Source of the DNA: Aselliscus stoliczkanus
Lineage: Eukaryota; Chordata; Mammalia; Chiroptera; Hipposideridae
Length of the DNA stretch: 64,000 nucleotides
Direction: 5' to 3'
Assembly: GCA_033961575.1 (NCBI GenBank)
Contig: CM066727.1
Location: 118,036,434-118,100,433 of the forward strand
Positions within the stretch are counted from its first letter, which is position 1, and each line of letters opens with the position of its first letter. The position numbers were made by a program, and so were the translations under genes. The notes below the pieces were generated by a model. It was not told the origin of the DNA and made no database searches. It was given only the letters and a program-made list of their open reading frames with translations. This document shows positions 9,754-22,280 of this stretch, in pieces.

Positions 9754-11372
9754 GTAAGAAAATATATTTGAGTTAATATAAAAATAGTTAGATGTTTAGT
9801 GGAAATAAGTAATTTTGGTAAATTGTATATTCTTAATAAGTATTTTGCTGTATCTCCAGGTGGTATAATTTAATTCCCTTTCTTATATTCTATAATAGAA
9901 TGTTTGCTACCATATAGGGTTTAGCCACAATACTGTTATTTTATGTAAATTTATATTCTCTTACCCATTAAATAATATTTCACTGTTCAGAATAATTGAG
10001 AGAAAGGCCAGTTTGAATTGATAACAACTTCAGAATTAAAGAATATTTTTTTTAAAGAAAGATTTACTATTTTTCTTTTAAGTATTGTAACTGAAATTAA
10101 GCTAAAACTGACTGATAGTTATTTTTAAGGAGCTTCGTAAAAGACACTGTAAAAATAATATATGCACATAATTTAGCACAATGTAAGATAAATGGAGCCT
10201 TTAAAGCAAAAGATCATTGGCACTTAAGTACTGACTACCGTTTCTTTAGTTAGTTTTCACAGTTTTTAATTTGCCCAGGAAGTAGAGCAAAGCTAAACTT
10301 CAACACCAGTCAAACTCAGTATAAATTTCAAATTAGTGATATTTTCCTATATTCATTTAATCTCCAAATAGCACCAGCTGTTTATTTCGTCTTGTCTTCT
10401 GTTTGGTACAAATAATAAGGTGTTGTTACTACCAGAGTTGTAAGTTGATAAAGTAAAAAACCATCTTTCGAGTGATCTAGTATGGCACATCACCCAACTC
10501 ATGGACTCCTTTGAGAGCAGTGTTGGAAGAAGTTTGTTATTCCGGATCTCCTTGAAACCTTCCATAGTCAGGAACACTACCACTAAGCTTGGGTTGGAGC
10601 CTCCACTGTGCTTACTGTTTTGTCCAGAGGACTATTTAGGACATTTAAACAAAAAAATCAAAACTGCAGAGGGAAATGCAGTTTAAGCCTTTAGAATTGG
10701 ATTAATTTGTTTCGCAGAAGTTGAGAAGCCTGTATGAATGGCATCTGTGACACTGAATGAACCCAAGGCATTGCAAGCATTCTTCAGGCATTGCAAATAT
10801 AATTACTCTGTTTCTTGAGAGTAACATCTATGCAGGCTGATTTGTACAAAGCACATGCAAACAATAAGCTTCAGAAGCCTGGAGTGGCTATATTAATATC
10901 AGATAAAAGGCTTCAAGACGGAGTATCACTAAAGATAAGGACATTTTTTATAACAAAAAAAGGGGTCAGTTTACCAGGAAGACGATGACATTCAACAAAT
11001 AGCTATGTTTCTGTGCCTTAGTTTTCTCATATGGTAAAGGGGATAAAAGCTGTTATCGAACAGGGGCTATTGTGATGACCAGTGAGATCATTTATATTTT
11101 TAGTACATCATATGGCACATAATAGGTACTGATGGCTATTTTTTATTCTATGAATGTAGGCCCCATGAGAGCAGGAACTTTTTTTCAGTGTGTCTGCAGT
11201 ACTCAAGTCAGTGCTAGAAAATATTTGTGGAATGAATGACATGAATACGTAGAATAATAAATGAGTGAGAATTGTTCTGTTCATACTGTATAATATTGCT
11301 TTTTTTTTTTTTTATACATACCTAGACCCTTTGTGACTTAGAGTTGATAATCATCTAGTTCTCTTTCATATC
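9754..11372 (+). other. CEP83 intron 2, left part: mostly unique, small old repeats
   Basis: About 10880-10995 matches L1 ORF2 in sense orientation (GGAGTGGCTATATTAATATC). About 11005-11150 resembles a MIR and 11160-11260 the tail of an L2 (CAGGAACTTTTTTTCAGTGT, then GTGGAATGAATGA). The rest shows nothing recognisable. Confidence 0.5.
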
Positions 11373-11857
11373 TGTTATGAGTTGAATTGTGTCCCACCAA
11401 AAAACGATATGGTGAAGTTCTAACTCCCAGTACTTCAGAATGTGCTCTTAGTTTGGAAATAGGGTCTTTGAAGACATAATTGGTTAAGATGAGGCCATAC
11501 TGAAGTATGGTGAGCCCTTAATCCAATATGACTGGTTCCTTATAAGAAGAGGAGAAGAAACACAAAGACAGTAACACACTGGTGGAGGAGTGGGGGCGGG
11601 GAGAACTTCCTGTGTATCACAGAAGCAGAGATTGAAGTGCTGCAGCTGCCAAGCAGCGCCAAGGATCGCCAGCCACCAGCAGCAACTTGGACGGAAGCAA
11701 GGACGGATTCACCCTACAGTTTTCAGAGGGAGCATGGCCTTGCTGACGCCTTGATTCTGGACTTCTGGCCTCCAGAACTGTGAGACAATAAATTTCTGTT
11801 GTGTTAAACCATCTGGTTTGTGCCCTGTTGTTATGGCAGCCCTAGGAAACTAATCCA
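11373..11857 (+). repeat. MaLR/MLT1-like solo LTR
   Basis: The 485-bp block starts TGTTATGAGTTGAATTGTGT and ends CTAATCCA, the TG...CA outline of an LTR. It contains blocks typical of the non-autonomous ERVL-MaLR group, such as CAGCCTCCAGAACTGTGAGA-like sequence and an AATAAA at about 11789. No coding sequence is attached. The family name is from memory. Confidence 0.7.
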
Positions 11858-13280
11858 AAGTACAGTTCCCTTTTGGAACACCTATAGCACATGGGTCTTT
11901 ATTCCCTGCCTCAGTGCTGTCATGCTAGAGAACCCAGTGAACTTTTAAAGTGAGCCAGTTCCCTTTGTGGACTGGAGTATGGTAAGCTTTTTCTCTCCTG
12001 TTGCAGTGAAATCATCCTCCCTGTAGTCTCCCTGTTGGTTCCTGTACTGTTCTTTGGATCTGCACAAAATAACTTTGTACTTTTCTCCACATGATAACTT
12101 CCCAAATGTTTGCTGAAAAACAATTTATCTGGTAAATTTCTATTTTTTAAGATAAACATGCCTGGTTTTTATGTGATATTTATCTGGCAAAAGGTATCTA
12201 AAGAAACATCTATGCATTTCCATACATATATTGAAGCAATTTAGCTATTTGCGTTAATGGATGTTTACAATTTGTACAAATTGTGAGTTAAGTTCAGTAA
12301 ATTCAACAGAGTGAGATCAGCAAGAAATATTTCAGTGAAGGTTTCTGAAAGATGATTATTTCAAAAATATACATATATTATCTTGTCTACCTGCAAAATA
12401 CCTTTTCTGAGTCGAGATTTAATATTCCTTTGGCTTTTACAGAAAAACGATATAAAAGACATTCATTTAAAGAATAATTCTGTGTCACGTGTAGTTGTAG
12501 TGAATGAGAATAATAATAGTGCCTGGCTCAGAGGATGATTATAAAGATGAAAATGAGACAACACATAGAAAGTGTTAGCATAGTGCTTTGATGTAGTAAA
12601 TGGCTGGAACATGTTAGCTATTATTGTTATTACGTTAGCAAAACCTTTTTTAAAAAAATATGGGAGTCATTTGATCTATTTCTGTTAAAAAAATTTAAAA
12701 ATTAGTTTACCAAAAACTTACATGTATTTTTTGTGCCAGGCAATGAAAACTATATAACCCAGTATGTTTACCATTTCACTTGGCTGCTAGAAAGCTCAGA
12801 GCAAAATTTATTACTCAGTTTCAGTCATTAATTTGTGAAGACTGTCTGGCACAGCAATATTTGCCCACTTAAGTTAAAACATTAAAACATTCGTTGAAAA
12901 ATATTGGTCTGTTTTATATTAATATGACAACTATTGGAGTGTTAAAGATTTGTTTTTATAGATTTAATATAGGTAGTGACACACAGACTGTTGAATGATA
13001 AAGCGTTCTTGTAAGTTTCTTTTGAGACAAGTAGTGGCAGTATTCCATTAGAAGTCTAAGATACAGCATGGGGAAATGGCATGGGGAAAATCCTCTAATT
13101 CTGTTTATGCCTCTGATGTATGTGTGCTTTGAAAGAGAAGGGTAAGGAGGGAAGATGGATCTTTCCTTTTTTAATGTGTGTGCTTGTTTTTAATAAGATT
13201 TTTAGACAATCAAGAAAAATCTTGTGAAGACCCTTTTTTTAGAGACCTTATAGGTCATAAGATTCCCTTGTAGTTACCAA
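11858..13280. other. CEP83 intron 2: AT-rich, one possible MIR
   Basis: The stretch 12520-12640 (TCAGAGGATGATTATAAAGA, then TAGTAAATGGCTGGAACATG) has the look of a MIR. Otherwise no gene or repeat could be supported. Confidence 0.45.
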
Positions 13281-13289
13281 TTTCAGTTT

Positions 13290-14260
13290 CCTTTATTTCT
13301 TTTGTATGAATCCTGGTTCCATCTGTATCATTTTCCTACTGTCTTAAAGACATTATATAGTGCATTAAGGACATGTTATAGTGCAAATCTAGTGAGAAAT
13401 TTTTTCAGCTTTTACATATCTAAAAAAAATGTTTTTAAGGTATTTTTGCTGAGTATTGAATCTATCTGGATAGTATTTTCCCCTGATACTCTAAAGATGT
13501 TGTTCTACTGTCTTCTCACTTACGGTGTTACATATAAAAATTTGCTGGCATCCTTAACTTTGTTCTGTGTATTCAGTGTCTTTTTTTTTTTTTCCCCCTT
13601 GGCTGCTCTTAAGATTTTCTCTTTATTGCTGATTTTGAGCAATTTGTTTGGCATACCTTTGCACTATTCTTCATGTTTCTGATCCTTGGGATTTATTGGA
13701 CCTCTTGGGTCTGGGTTTATAGTTTTATCAAATTAAGAAAATTTTTTGACATCTCCATTTTTTTTTTTTTTTTTTTGCCTCCTCTTTCATCTCCTTTGGG
13801 GACTCCAGTGTTAGGCCACTTAAAGTTCTCTTATAGTTCACTGATACTCTGTTTATTTTTAATCTTTTTTTGTCTTTTTATTTCATCTTGGATAGTTTCT
13901 GTTGCTATATCTTCAAGTTTGCTGCTCTTTTTTTCTGCAATGTCTAATCTGCCATTAAGTCCACACAGTGTATTTTTCATCTCAGAAGTTATAGTTTTTA
14001 TCTTGCAGTCTAGTTTTGATCTCTTTCGTATCTTCCTTGTCTTATCATGTTAGTTTCTTTTCTAGCTTTTTGAGCATACAGAATTCAGTTAATGTCTTTG
14101 CTAATTCTAACATTTTCTTGGTTGGTTTTGGTTGGTTGATTTTTCTTTTTCACTTTACTGTGAGTAGTATTTTCCTGCTTTTTTCATGCCTGGTCATTTT
14201 TTATTGTAAGTTTAACTTTTCCGAGTGCTATGTATTTTGTGTTCTGATAAATGTTCTTCC
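13290..14260 (-). repeat. L1 ORF1-region remnant, antisense
   Basis: The complement matches the ORF1-side half of an old mammalian L1. The + strand has the characteristic CTGCTCTTAAGATTTTCTCT and TTGGACCTCTTGGGTCTGGG blocks and the later TATATCTTCAAGTTTGCTGC. Frames are broken. Adjoining sequence to ~14900 may be its 5' UTR. Confidence 0.7.
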
Positions 14261-14929
14261 TGAGTCTTGCTAAATGGGAGCAGATTAGTATCTAATGTAG
14301 TACTAATTATTTCCCACTACTGGGACCCTTCTGAGTGCTTTACCAATTTCTCTATGAAATGAAGTTTTTCAGTCTGACTTTTGGAAAAGAAAATATTCTT
14401 AGTTGTGTATAATTCTGGGTAGTCATGCCTCTAATCCTTTCAGGTTGTTCGTTTCCTGGCCTTAGGTATTTTCCTTACATGCATGAGATGCTGATCAGTA
14501 CTCTACTGAATGAGTCGAGAGGGACCTTTTGCAGATCTTCATAATTTTCTTTCTGCGCCACGTTCCTCACAGCTACCCTGTTTTGCGACTCTAGCCACAC
14601 TAGTCTCCCTGGATTCTCAGTCAGGACTCCAGGTGACATTGCCTGGGTATACCCTCATGTGCCATGACTTGGAAACTTTCTCAAGTTCACTTTCTTTGTT
14701 TTCTGCCATTGAAGCATCTTTGTCACTTCATCATGCCCAGTGTACTGAAAACCGTTGTTTGATTTTTGTTCATTCTTTGATTCAGGCAAGAGAGTGTAAA
14801 GCTAGTCTCGATTGTGCCATATGTTGGAAGTGGAAGCACTTTTATTTTAAATTAACTTTTGATGATGGAAATCTCAAACAAGTACAAAAGATCTTTGAAT
14901 ACTGTCATTTCGTAATGTTATTTCATTCT

Positions 14930-15235
14930 AATGTTGATGAGAAAAACAACCAATTCCTGACTGGGGCCATTATTTGCGTGGAGTTTGCACCTTCTTCCCA
15001 TGCCTGTGTGGGTTTTCTCTGAGTACTCTGGTTTCCTCCCACATCCCAAGATGTATGTATCTGTGAGGTTAATTGGCATGTCTAAATGGTCCCAGTCTGA
15101 GTGACTGTGGGTGTGCATGAGTGGTCCTGCGACAGACGGGCGGCCTGTCCAGGGTGGGCTTCTGCCTTGTGCCCTGAGCTGCTGGGAGAGGCTTCAGTCA
15201 TCTGCAACCCTGAAGTGGAATAAACAGGTTGGGAA
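14930..15235 (+). repeat. Ancient LINE-like 3' tail, family uncertain
   Basis: The blocks GTACTCTGGTTTCCTCCCAC, GGTTAATTGGCATGTCTAAA and GGCCTGTCCAGGGTGGGCTT are a widely conserved vertebrate LINE/SINE tail motif. I cannot name the family with confidence (L2/L3 or RTE-like). Confidence 0.5.
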
Positions 15236-15269
15236 ATCATTATCTTGCTTGTTTTTGTACATCTTTCTT

Positions 15270-15717
15270 TTTTCTTTTTAAAGATTTTATTGGGGAATTG
15301 GGGGAGGGGAACAGCGTTGGGGAATCAGGGAAGGGGAACAGACAAGTTGCTGTCCTTTTGTTCTTCAGTCTAGTTGCGGAAGACGTTGCTTCACTGGCCT
15401 ATGTTGGTATCGTCATTGTGCTCTTCCTGGGTGAGGCACATGGGTCGCCAGCCTCTGGATGGCTGCTCACAGTGGCTCTTGGCAGCTCATGCTGGCTGCC
15501 GGCCACTCACTGTAGCCTATGGCAGCCCACTGCAGCAGGGGCTGCAGATGCCGTCCCGGGGACTCACGGCAGCCCAGCTCCAGGTTGAGCTGTTGTTCAC
15601 CATCTTAGCTGTAGAGGGCAGTGTCACTGGTCTTCATGTGGGATCCGAACTAGAGCCCTACTGCTCAGAGCTGGCGTCCCAGGCCAGCTCTTAACCAACA
15701 CACCACCTAGCTGGCCC
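15270..15717 (-). repeat. Long SINE (class B), antisense
   Basis: Full-length class B copy with perfect 15-bp TSDs TTGTACATCTTTCTT at 15255-15269 and 15718-15732. The minus-strand end reads CCCCAATAAAATCTTTAAA, with an intact AATAAA and TCTTT. Confidence 0.92.
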
Positions 15718-16419
15718 TTGTACATCTTTCTTAAATGTATATAAAGCTCGCATTTATTTCAGTGTTTCATATTAGATGTGTTTTAGGTCTTTATTTAGAA
15801 GTTTGATGATGTTTTTGTGACCAGAAATATGCCATAGGAATGTAATTTTTGTGTATATCATTTAGCATGTGGTGAAATTGGTTTTGTTATACGTTGTTTT
15901 GCTTGAAGTCACAGTTTCTGAGAACCTAGTGAAAGTGAGAATTTACTATTAGAGTATGTGGTGTGCTGCATCCCACATACTCATCACCCAGCATCAATAA
16001 TTACTATCTCTGAGCCAGCCTTGTTTTATCTTCTAAACTCTCCATCCCCACTCCCCTCCCCCACCCCCCACACACACTCCTTATTTCAACCCCAGCTCTC
16101 TCCCTCAACCCCTGGATTATTTTGAAGCAAATCATCCTTCAACCCTAAATATTTGATCATATATGAAGCCGAGGACTTAAGATTCCCTCAGAAAATATCA
16201 TTAATTTAAAAAAACACACAATAGGGTTATATGCTAGTTTGATCTAACAGCCACAGGAAGGAAGTTGTGTAGCACCCTGTTAATCATTATGGAAATTGCT
16301 TAGCCTAGGGCCTGCAGGGGTGGAGGTGGGGATAAATAACAAAGAGAGCATAAATGATAATAGCATACAATTAGTAAGACTCACAGGATATGTAGCTTCT
16401 ACACCTGCACATAAGATAA

Positions 16420-17035
16420 CCTAGTAACATGCATTGTTAAGATGGTTTTTCAGCTCACAAAGTGAGTGCCAACTGAAACCAAGGATCCTGATTTAATGTA
16501 TAATTTGATTTAATACATATTTTCTATTCAGAATCTTTACAACATGCCCCCCCACCATAAGCCGTACCTTTTGCCTAATCAGTCATTAACCCCCTGATGC
16601 AGCCAGAAACTATGGCCTTGCCTAGACTAAGAGTCACAGGTATGGGTTTCTGTTAAGCTCAAGATAACATCATGGCCTGAGTTGTGTTTCAGCTCCTAAG
16701 CCCTAAAGCAGAATGACCCCCTGGCCACATCCTCAGCAAACCAAACTGAGGGACACCAAAGCTGACCTCAAGACCTCAAACAATGATTTACCTCACTCTT
16801 AACTAAGCAGCAAGACCTGTGACCCCAAACTCCGACTCATGGTGACTTGTGAATTTTGCTCTGTAAAACCCTTGTCTGTAAACCATCAAGGACTTTGGGC
16901 TTTTGAGTATGAGCCTCCTGCTCTCCTGGGTGGCGCCATTCAAAATACCGTCGCCAGTCTTCACTGCAGTTCTTGGTGTTGAGTGTCTGGGTCTGCTAGC
17001 TCTGGGTGGATGAACTCTTTCTGTTATGTACAAGG
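16420..17035 (+). repeat. Possible solo LTR of an endogenous retrovirus
   Basis: The GC-richer block has an LTR-like profile: a promoter-like TCTGTAAAACCCTTGTCTGT followed by CTCCTGGGTGGCGCCATTC and a T/C/G-rich end CTCTTTCTGTTATGTACA. I could not place the left end or a target duplication and see no gag, pol or env sequence. The call rests on overall character and could be wrong. Confidence 0.35.
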
Positions 17036-17241
17036 CAGTCTCTATTTAAAAACATCACCACAAAAGCATCATCATACCTAAAAGCACTTGAGGAATATTA
17101 TTTGTTAATAATGTTTTTTTGTTCAGGTTTACTGCAGTTTTGGTTGCTTATTTTTAAAGTTGGTTTGTTTGAAACAGGATCCAAATAAGGTTTACCTATT
17201 AATCTTTTCCTTTTAATTACCACCTCCTCAGTTTGGACTTT

Positions 17242-17347
17242 TTTTTTTTTTTTTTTGAGGACAGTGTCACTGGCCCTCATATGTGGGACTGAACCAGGGC
17301 CGCTGGCTTTCCAAGCCAGTGCTTAACCACCGTGCCACTCACCCGGC
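17242..17347 (-). repeat. Short SINE (class A), antisense
   Basis: Class A copy with 15-16-bp TSDs, CCTCAGTTTGGACTT left (17226) and CCTCAGTTTAGACTT right (17348), one mismatch. Confidence 0.9.
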
Positions 17348-17818
17348 CCTCAGTTTAGACTTTTGATATGATCATCCAGACTCTTAACATCATAAACCAG
17401 ATTTTACCAGGAGTTTTCTGTCTGGTTTCTCTAGCCCCATTCATTCATCACCTCTCCTTCCACAGCCACCAGTTCTGTCCCGGCAAAGAAAGCTTTTGAT
17501 CCATCTTGCTTCTTCCTACAATATATATGGTAGTGCCATTTTTAAGCTTAAAAACCTTCAGTGAATAAGCAAGGTACAAAGAAATGTGTATAGTATGCTT
17601 CTCTTTATGTAAAAATGAAGTGATATATATGCTTATATATCTATAGATTGTGTTAAAAAGGATGCGTAAGAAATGAACAGTTGTAGCTTCCTGAGATGGA
17701 AAGTGGATGACTGAAGTGAGAAGAGGATTTAGGTTTTTAGTATTTTGTTTGAATTGTTTTCTTTATGCAAGTATATTTGTTCATTTTAAGTAAAAACTTT
17801 TAAAAAAGTAAGTGTTGG

Positions 17819-18256
17819 GGCTGGCCGAGCTGGCTGAGTGGCTCAGTTGGTTAAGAGTTGGCTTGGGAGCAAGCTCTGAGCAGCAGGGCCGCCTGTTCGG
17901 TTTCCACATGGGCCAGTGATGCTGCGCCCTCTACAGCTAAGATGGTGAACAACAGCTCCACCTGGAGCTGGGCTGCTGTGAATGGCCTGCGACTGTGTAG
18001 GCTGCAGTGGGGATCGCCAACAGCTGGCGTGAGCTGGTGTGAGCTGCTGTGAGCAGCTGTCCAATGGCCAGTAAGCGACTGCCTCACCCGGGAGGAGCAC
18101 AATGATCACAATACCAACATGGACCAGTGAAGCGACGTCCTGCACAACGAGACTTGAAGAACAAAAAGGACAGCAACTTGTCTGTTCTCCGTTCCTGGTT
18201 CCCCAATGCTGTTCCCCTCCCCCAATTCCCCAAAAAATCTTAAAAAAAAAAAAAAA
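17819..18256 (+). repeat. Long SINE (class B), sense orientation
   Basis: The sense copy begins GGGGCTGGCCGAGCTGGCTG, has a 10-bp duplication of GAGCTGGCT/GAGTGGCT in its head, and a B-box-like GTTCGGTTTCC. The 3' end is CCCCAAAAAATCTTAAA, with the AATAAA lost. No clear TSD. Confidence 0.85.
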
Positions 18257-18737
18257 GTCAATGCTATTGAATACCGAGTCAGTTATAAGAGTATGAACCT
18301 GGTCTACAGCACCTTCCGCTTTGTGGCACCCTCCTCTTTCCCACTTGTTCCCAGCTAGGGTGCAGCTCTCCTAGGTGGCATTTGGAAACCTGTCAGTGTG
18401 GCCTTTGTTGGTACAGTGTGTAGCGATTGCTACCAGCATTAATGCGCAGGGACCAGGATTTTAAATTTCTTCTAGTGCTTAGTGTGGTGCTGTCCAAGAT
18501 GCCTTTAGCTCACGTTTGAGGATCATTTTTCTCCCTGGGGAATTTAAAATTGTATCCATTCTTTGGTTTTGGGTTCTACCTAAGTTTTAGTTTACCCATT
18601 CCTTTTATTTAGGATTCTTTCTATCCTAAATATCTTTTCTATTTGTCTTTACCTGTCTGGTAAGCTGACATTGCCTATTTTTTAAGTTATTTGTGTGCAT
18701 ATGCGTAAATTTTTTTTCACATGAGAGTTTGAACTTC

Positions 18738-19154
18738 AATTTTTTTTAATATATATATTTTTTAAATTTTATTGGGAAACAGTGGGTTTTTCCAGGACCC
18801 ATCATCTCCAAGTCATGTCGTTTCAATCTAGTTGTGGAGGGTGCAGCTCAGCCCCAAGTCCAGTCGCCGTTTTCAATCTAGTTGGGGTGGGGTGGGGGCC
18901 TCAGCCCACTATCCCATGAGGGATTTGAACTGGCAACCTTCTTGTTAAGAGCACAGTGCTCTCACCAACTGAGCCATCCAGCATCCTACGAGCAGCTCAG
19001 CAGTAGCTCAGCGGCAGCTCAGCTCAAGTTGGCTTCAATCTAGTTGCAAGGGCGCAGCTCACTGGTCCATGTGGAAACCGAACCGGCAACCTTCTTCAGA
19101 GGCAACCTTCTTCAGAGCACGCACTCTAACCAACAGAGCCACCCGTCCGCCCCA
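18738..19154 (-). repeat. Rhin-1-like SINE (class D), antisense
   Basis: Class D copy with TSDs AGTTTGAACTTC at 18726-18737 and 19155-19166. The + strand shows TTGGGAAACAGTGGGTTTTTCC near the tail and duplicated CCTTCTTCAGAG blocks (about 19089 and 19107) near the head. It contains repeated GCAGCTCAGC units. Confidence 0.8.
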
Positions 19155-19166
19155 AGTTTGAACTTC

Positions 19167-20108
19167 TTGTGGAGAAAAATATGCTTCCTGTGAATTTTTG
19201 TGATCTTTAGAAAGTTAGACTTTTTATGCTTCAATTTCTTTACGAAGGGGATGATAATGTAGCTACATTGTAGGTTGTTGCAGGGATTAAAGAAGTTAAT
19301 GCATGTAAGGTATTTAGAACAGTATGTTATGCAGATAATAGTATGTTGCTCAATGCTTTATAAAGTAGGCATTATATAGTAGGCATTCATTCAGCAAAAT
19401 GTTTGGAATATTTAGAGCATTGATGAATAAATGAATCAATTAAACATTATTCTTAGTTTTTAGAAATTAATATAAATACAAGCTAGGATTTCTTACAACC
19501 AGTATTCATTCAAGAAATAATAATTGAGTGGTTCCTATGCATCAGTAGTTCGAGGCGTTGGGGACACCATGGTAAATAAAGACTGTTTTCTTAAGCTTAC
19601 TAAAATATTTAATTACTCCTTGAAAGATGAGTTTTATAAACAAGATAGTATAACAGGGAGAAGCCTAAATTAGTTTTGGTGATCAGAGTAATTAATTATC
19701 AACTTTTTCTGATTGAAAATAAGTGAAGAATTCTTTATGGTATATCAAATTATTTACCCCTTTATTTTGTTTGCTTTAGAAAATAGGCTATCAGCCATTG
19801 TATCCAACATGATATTTAGCTACCAACATGGTAATTTATAACAGTAACAATAATTAGTGACTGTCTTTACCTCATGTTAATGGAATTTTTGACATCTCTG
19901 AAGAGAGCCTAAAATTGGTTTTCTTCAAGTATTGTTTCAAAAGATGGCTCTATTTATATAATGATTACTGTCAAATTGGGTGTATTGTGAAATTTCTATG
20001 AATTGCATTTCATTGTCATATATAGAGAGGCTTTGAAAATTGGCAAATTCTTGTTTTTAGTATTTGTGATTAAATATTTAAAATTGTTTGTATTTCTCTA
20101 CATATTAG
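19167..20108. other. CEP83 intron 2, right end: MIR-like and old LINE fragments
   Basis: About 19220-19345 reads like a MIR in sense orientation, and 19505-19620 like an old L2/L3-type fragment (TCATTCAAGAAATAATAATTG). The last 300 bp before exon 3 appear unique. Confidence 0.45.
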
Positions 20109-20201
20109 GTAGTAACTCCACAAAAATTGGAATTGTTAAAAGCCCAACTACAACAAGAATTAGAAACTCCAATGAGAGAGCGTTTTAGGACTCTGGATGA
20201 A
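20109..20201 (+). CDS. CEP83: CEP83 coding exon 3 (residues 109-139)
   Basis: This 93-bp exon encodes [13 protein letters not shown], ending ERFRTLDE. The helix-breaking TPQ is conserved in the human protein ([10 protein letters not shown]). The acceptor region contains two AGs, ATTAG|GTAG|T. Only the first keeps the frame; using the second would remove four bases and open with TAA. The donor is GAA|GTAAGT, close to consensus. Both ends are phase 0, so skipping this exon would keep the frame. An L2 fragment begins only about 25 bp downstream. Confidence 0.94.
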
Positions 20202-20224
20202 GTAAGTACTTTATGTAGAATGAA

Positions 20225-20985
20225 CTATGCATTTATCTCCAAGCATCATTCCCCTCCCGGAAGCCCTGCTGTAGCTCCCTTCTTACTCAGTCTCACAGTT
20301 GCCGTTAAGGCTGCCCAGGGTCAGGCCGCATGACCCCTCTGGCTTCCTTTTCTCAATCCACATTGGCCTCCGTGATGTTTCTTTGGCACCCCAGAAATGC
20401 TGCAATTCAGGAGTCTTTGATCTACCTGTTGCTTTTGCCTTGCTGTGTTGCTCCTTCCAGATATATCTTGGCCAACTTCTTCATTTCTTTTAAGTGTTTG
20501 CTGAAATGTCCCCTCAGTGAGGCCTACTTTGTCCAACCCTGTACCCACTAATGTTGCAACCTGCCTTTTCCATCACTCCTTAGACCTTTGGATCCCCATT
20601 TACCCTGCTCTGCTCTTTAGTTTTCTCTAGTACAGTAAAACCTTGGATTGCGAGTAGCTTGGTTTGTGAATGTTCCGCAAGACGAGCAAACATTTCTAAT
20701 ACATTTTAACTTGGTAAATGAGTGATGTCTTGCAATACAAGTAGTTTATTTCCAGAACAAATTATGCTTGCGAACCAAGGTATTACTGTACTTCCTACCT
20801 TCTGATATGCTGTGTAATATTTGTTGTGCTTACTTTTTATAATTTCCTTTACCATCTCTAGGAATATAAGTTGCATGAGAGGAGGAGGAGGCTTATCTGT
20901 TTTGTTCATTGTTATATTCCAAGTTTGTAGAACAGTTCCTAGCATACAATAGGTACTCAGTATTTGTTGAATGAAAGAATGAATT
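20225..20985 (+). repeat. L2 3' end split by a Tigger MITE
   Basis: Sense L2 with the typical ACTGAAATGTCCCCTC-like block (about 20499), GTGAGGCCTACTTTG and the terminal AATAGGTACTCAGTATTTGT with TGAATGAAAGAATGA. The small DNA transposon at 20633-20788 interrupts it. This begins about 25 bp downstream of CEP83 exon 3. Confidence 0.8.
20633..20788. mobile_element. Tigger/pogo-type MITE, 156 bp, nested in L2
   Basis: The left end CAGTAAAACCTTGG and right end CCAAGGTATTACTG are inverted repeats, with TA target duplications at 20631-20632 and 20789-20790. The inner parts (ATTGCGAGTA and the complement of TGCTTGCGAACC) continue the palindrome. There is no coding capacity. Confidence 0.85.
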
Positions 20986-21223
20986 TTATACAACTGCAGA
21001 AAAGTAAAAATTTCTTACAGTTTTGCTTCAGATTGTGGCCAGTCTCCTCATATGAAATTTTGGTATAATATGACTATTTAATAAAGGGGACAGGAAAAGA
21101 TGACAGACATTAAGTATATTAGGCACTATACTAGACATTTTATATATGTAACCTTGTTTAACAAATATTCTGCGTCTTGTACATACAAATAAGTATTGTT
21201 TACTTCAAAATGGACCCCTTTGG

Positions 21224-21338
21224 TTTTTTGTTTTGTTTTGTTTTCAGGTAAGTGTCACTGGCCCTCATATGTAGGAACCGAACCGGGGCCGCTGGCTTCC
21301 CAAGCCAGCACTTAACCACCGCACCACTCGGCCGGCTC
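21224..21338 (-). repeat. Short SINE (class A) with (GTTTT)n tail, antisense
   Basis: Class A copy with perfect 18-bp TSDs CAAAATGGACCCCTTTGG at 21206-21223 and 21339-21356. The A-tail has become AAAAC repeats. Perfect duplications suggest a fairly recent insertion. Confidence 0.92.
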
Positions 21339-21356
21339 CAAAATGGACCCCTTTGG

Positions 21357-22280
21357 AAAGCTATAATCTAGTGATGCTGCCTTGGCACAAAACAGTTGTG
21401 GATCTTATTTTATAAATGGCTTACTGGCTTGATAAAGCCATCTTTTGAATATCCTCCTGAAGGATAACCAAAGCATTATGATTCGGGAGTAGATTTAATT
21501 TGGGGATATAAACAAAATCATTTAGACCTAGGTAAGGTAGGCGATCAAGTTAAGTAAAAGCATTTTTTGAAATATCAAAACAAAATATGTCTCTAATAAA
21601 ATCACAAAACCCATTTTCTTTGTTTGTAAACTGGCTTAGAAAAGAAACCTTTCAACTGAGGGTTTCCAGGTTGTTGAATATTTTATTTAGAAGGCTTCCT
21701 TGTTACTTCATTTTCTGATATATGTTGAAATAGTGTGTCCTCCATTTTTCTGCTTATTTGTCTGAGTTCTTACTGAGATTCAGCATACTAGCAACTTTGT
21801 AGTGTGAAGAAGCAGAATTGGTGCATGCCAGGGAGGATAGGATCCTTTAGCTACTTTGAATTCACCCTGGCTTACTTTTAGGGGGATATTTTCTATTGTA
21901 TCATAAAATTCATCTTTAACCTATGTTTTTGAAAGCCGTGCTATACTTTTCAGTGTTATTTTTTAAGTCCAGAGGTCAAAAACTTTTGACGTTTATACAT
22001 TTTTATTATTATGAGAATCAGTGAGGAGAGGAAATAAGGTTAATTGAATGGTACTTGGCTTTATCGGTAATTTCTCAGGAATGTACTAATTTTGTGTGTA
22101 GGATACTTGTTATGAGAATTTTTCCAAGGTTTATTTATATTTCTCTTAAGCTTTATTTTTACTTTTAGAATTGCTCTGAATATAATGTAACTTAAAATTA
22201 TATTTGCAAAAGTGATTTTTGGAGTGAATATAAATTTCATTTATAAATTTGTGATAAATTACAGTCTCCTTTTAATTTAG
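21357..22280. other. CEP83 intron 3, right part: nothing recognised
   Basis: AT-rich intron sequence leading to the exon 4 acceptor. No gene or repeat could be supported. Confidence 0.5.

Noticed and set aside
13302..14273. Three overlapping hydrophobic frames resembling membrane proteins
   Set aside because: They are T-rich antisense readings of an L1 ORF1 region; runs of Phe and Leu follow from base composition.
20109..20116. Alternative AG acceptor four bases into exon 3
   Set aside because: It would shift the frame and open with TAA, while the upstream AG keeps the conserved VVTPQ frame.
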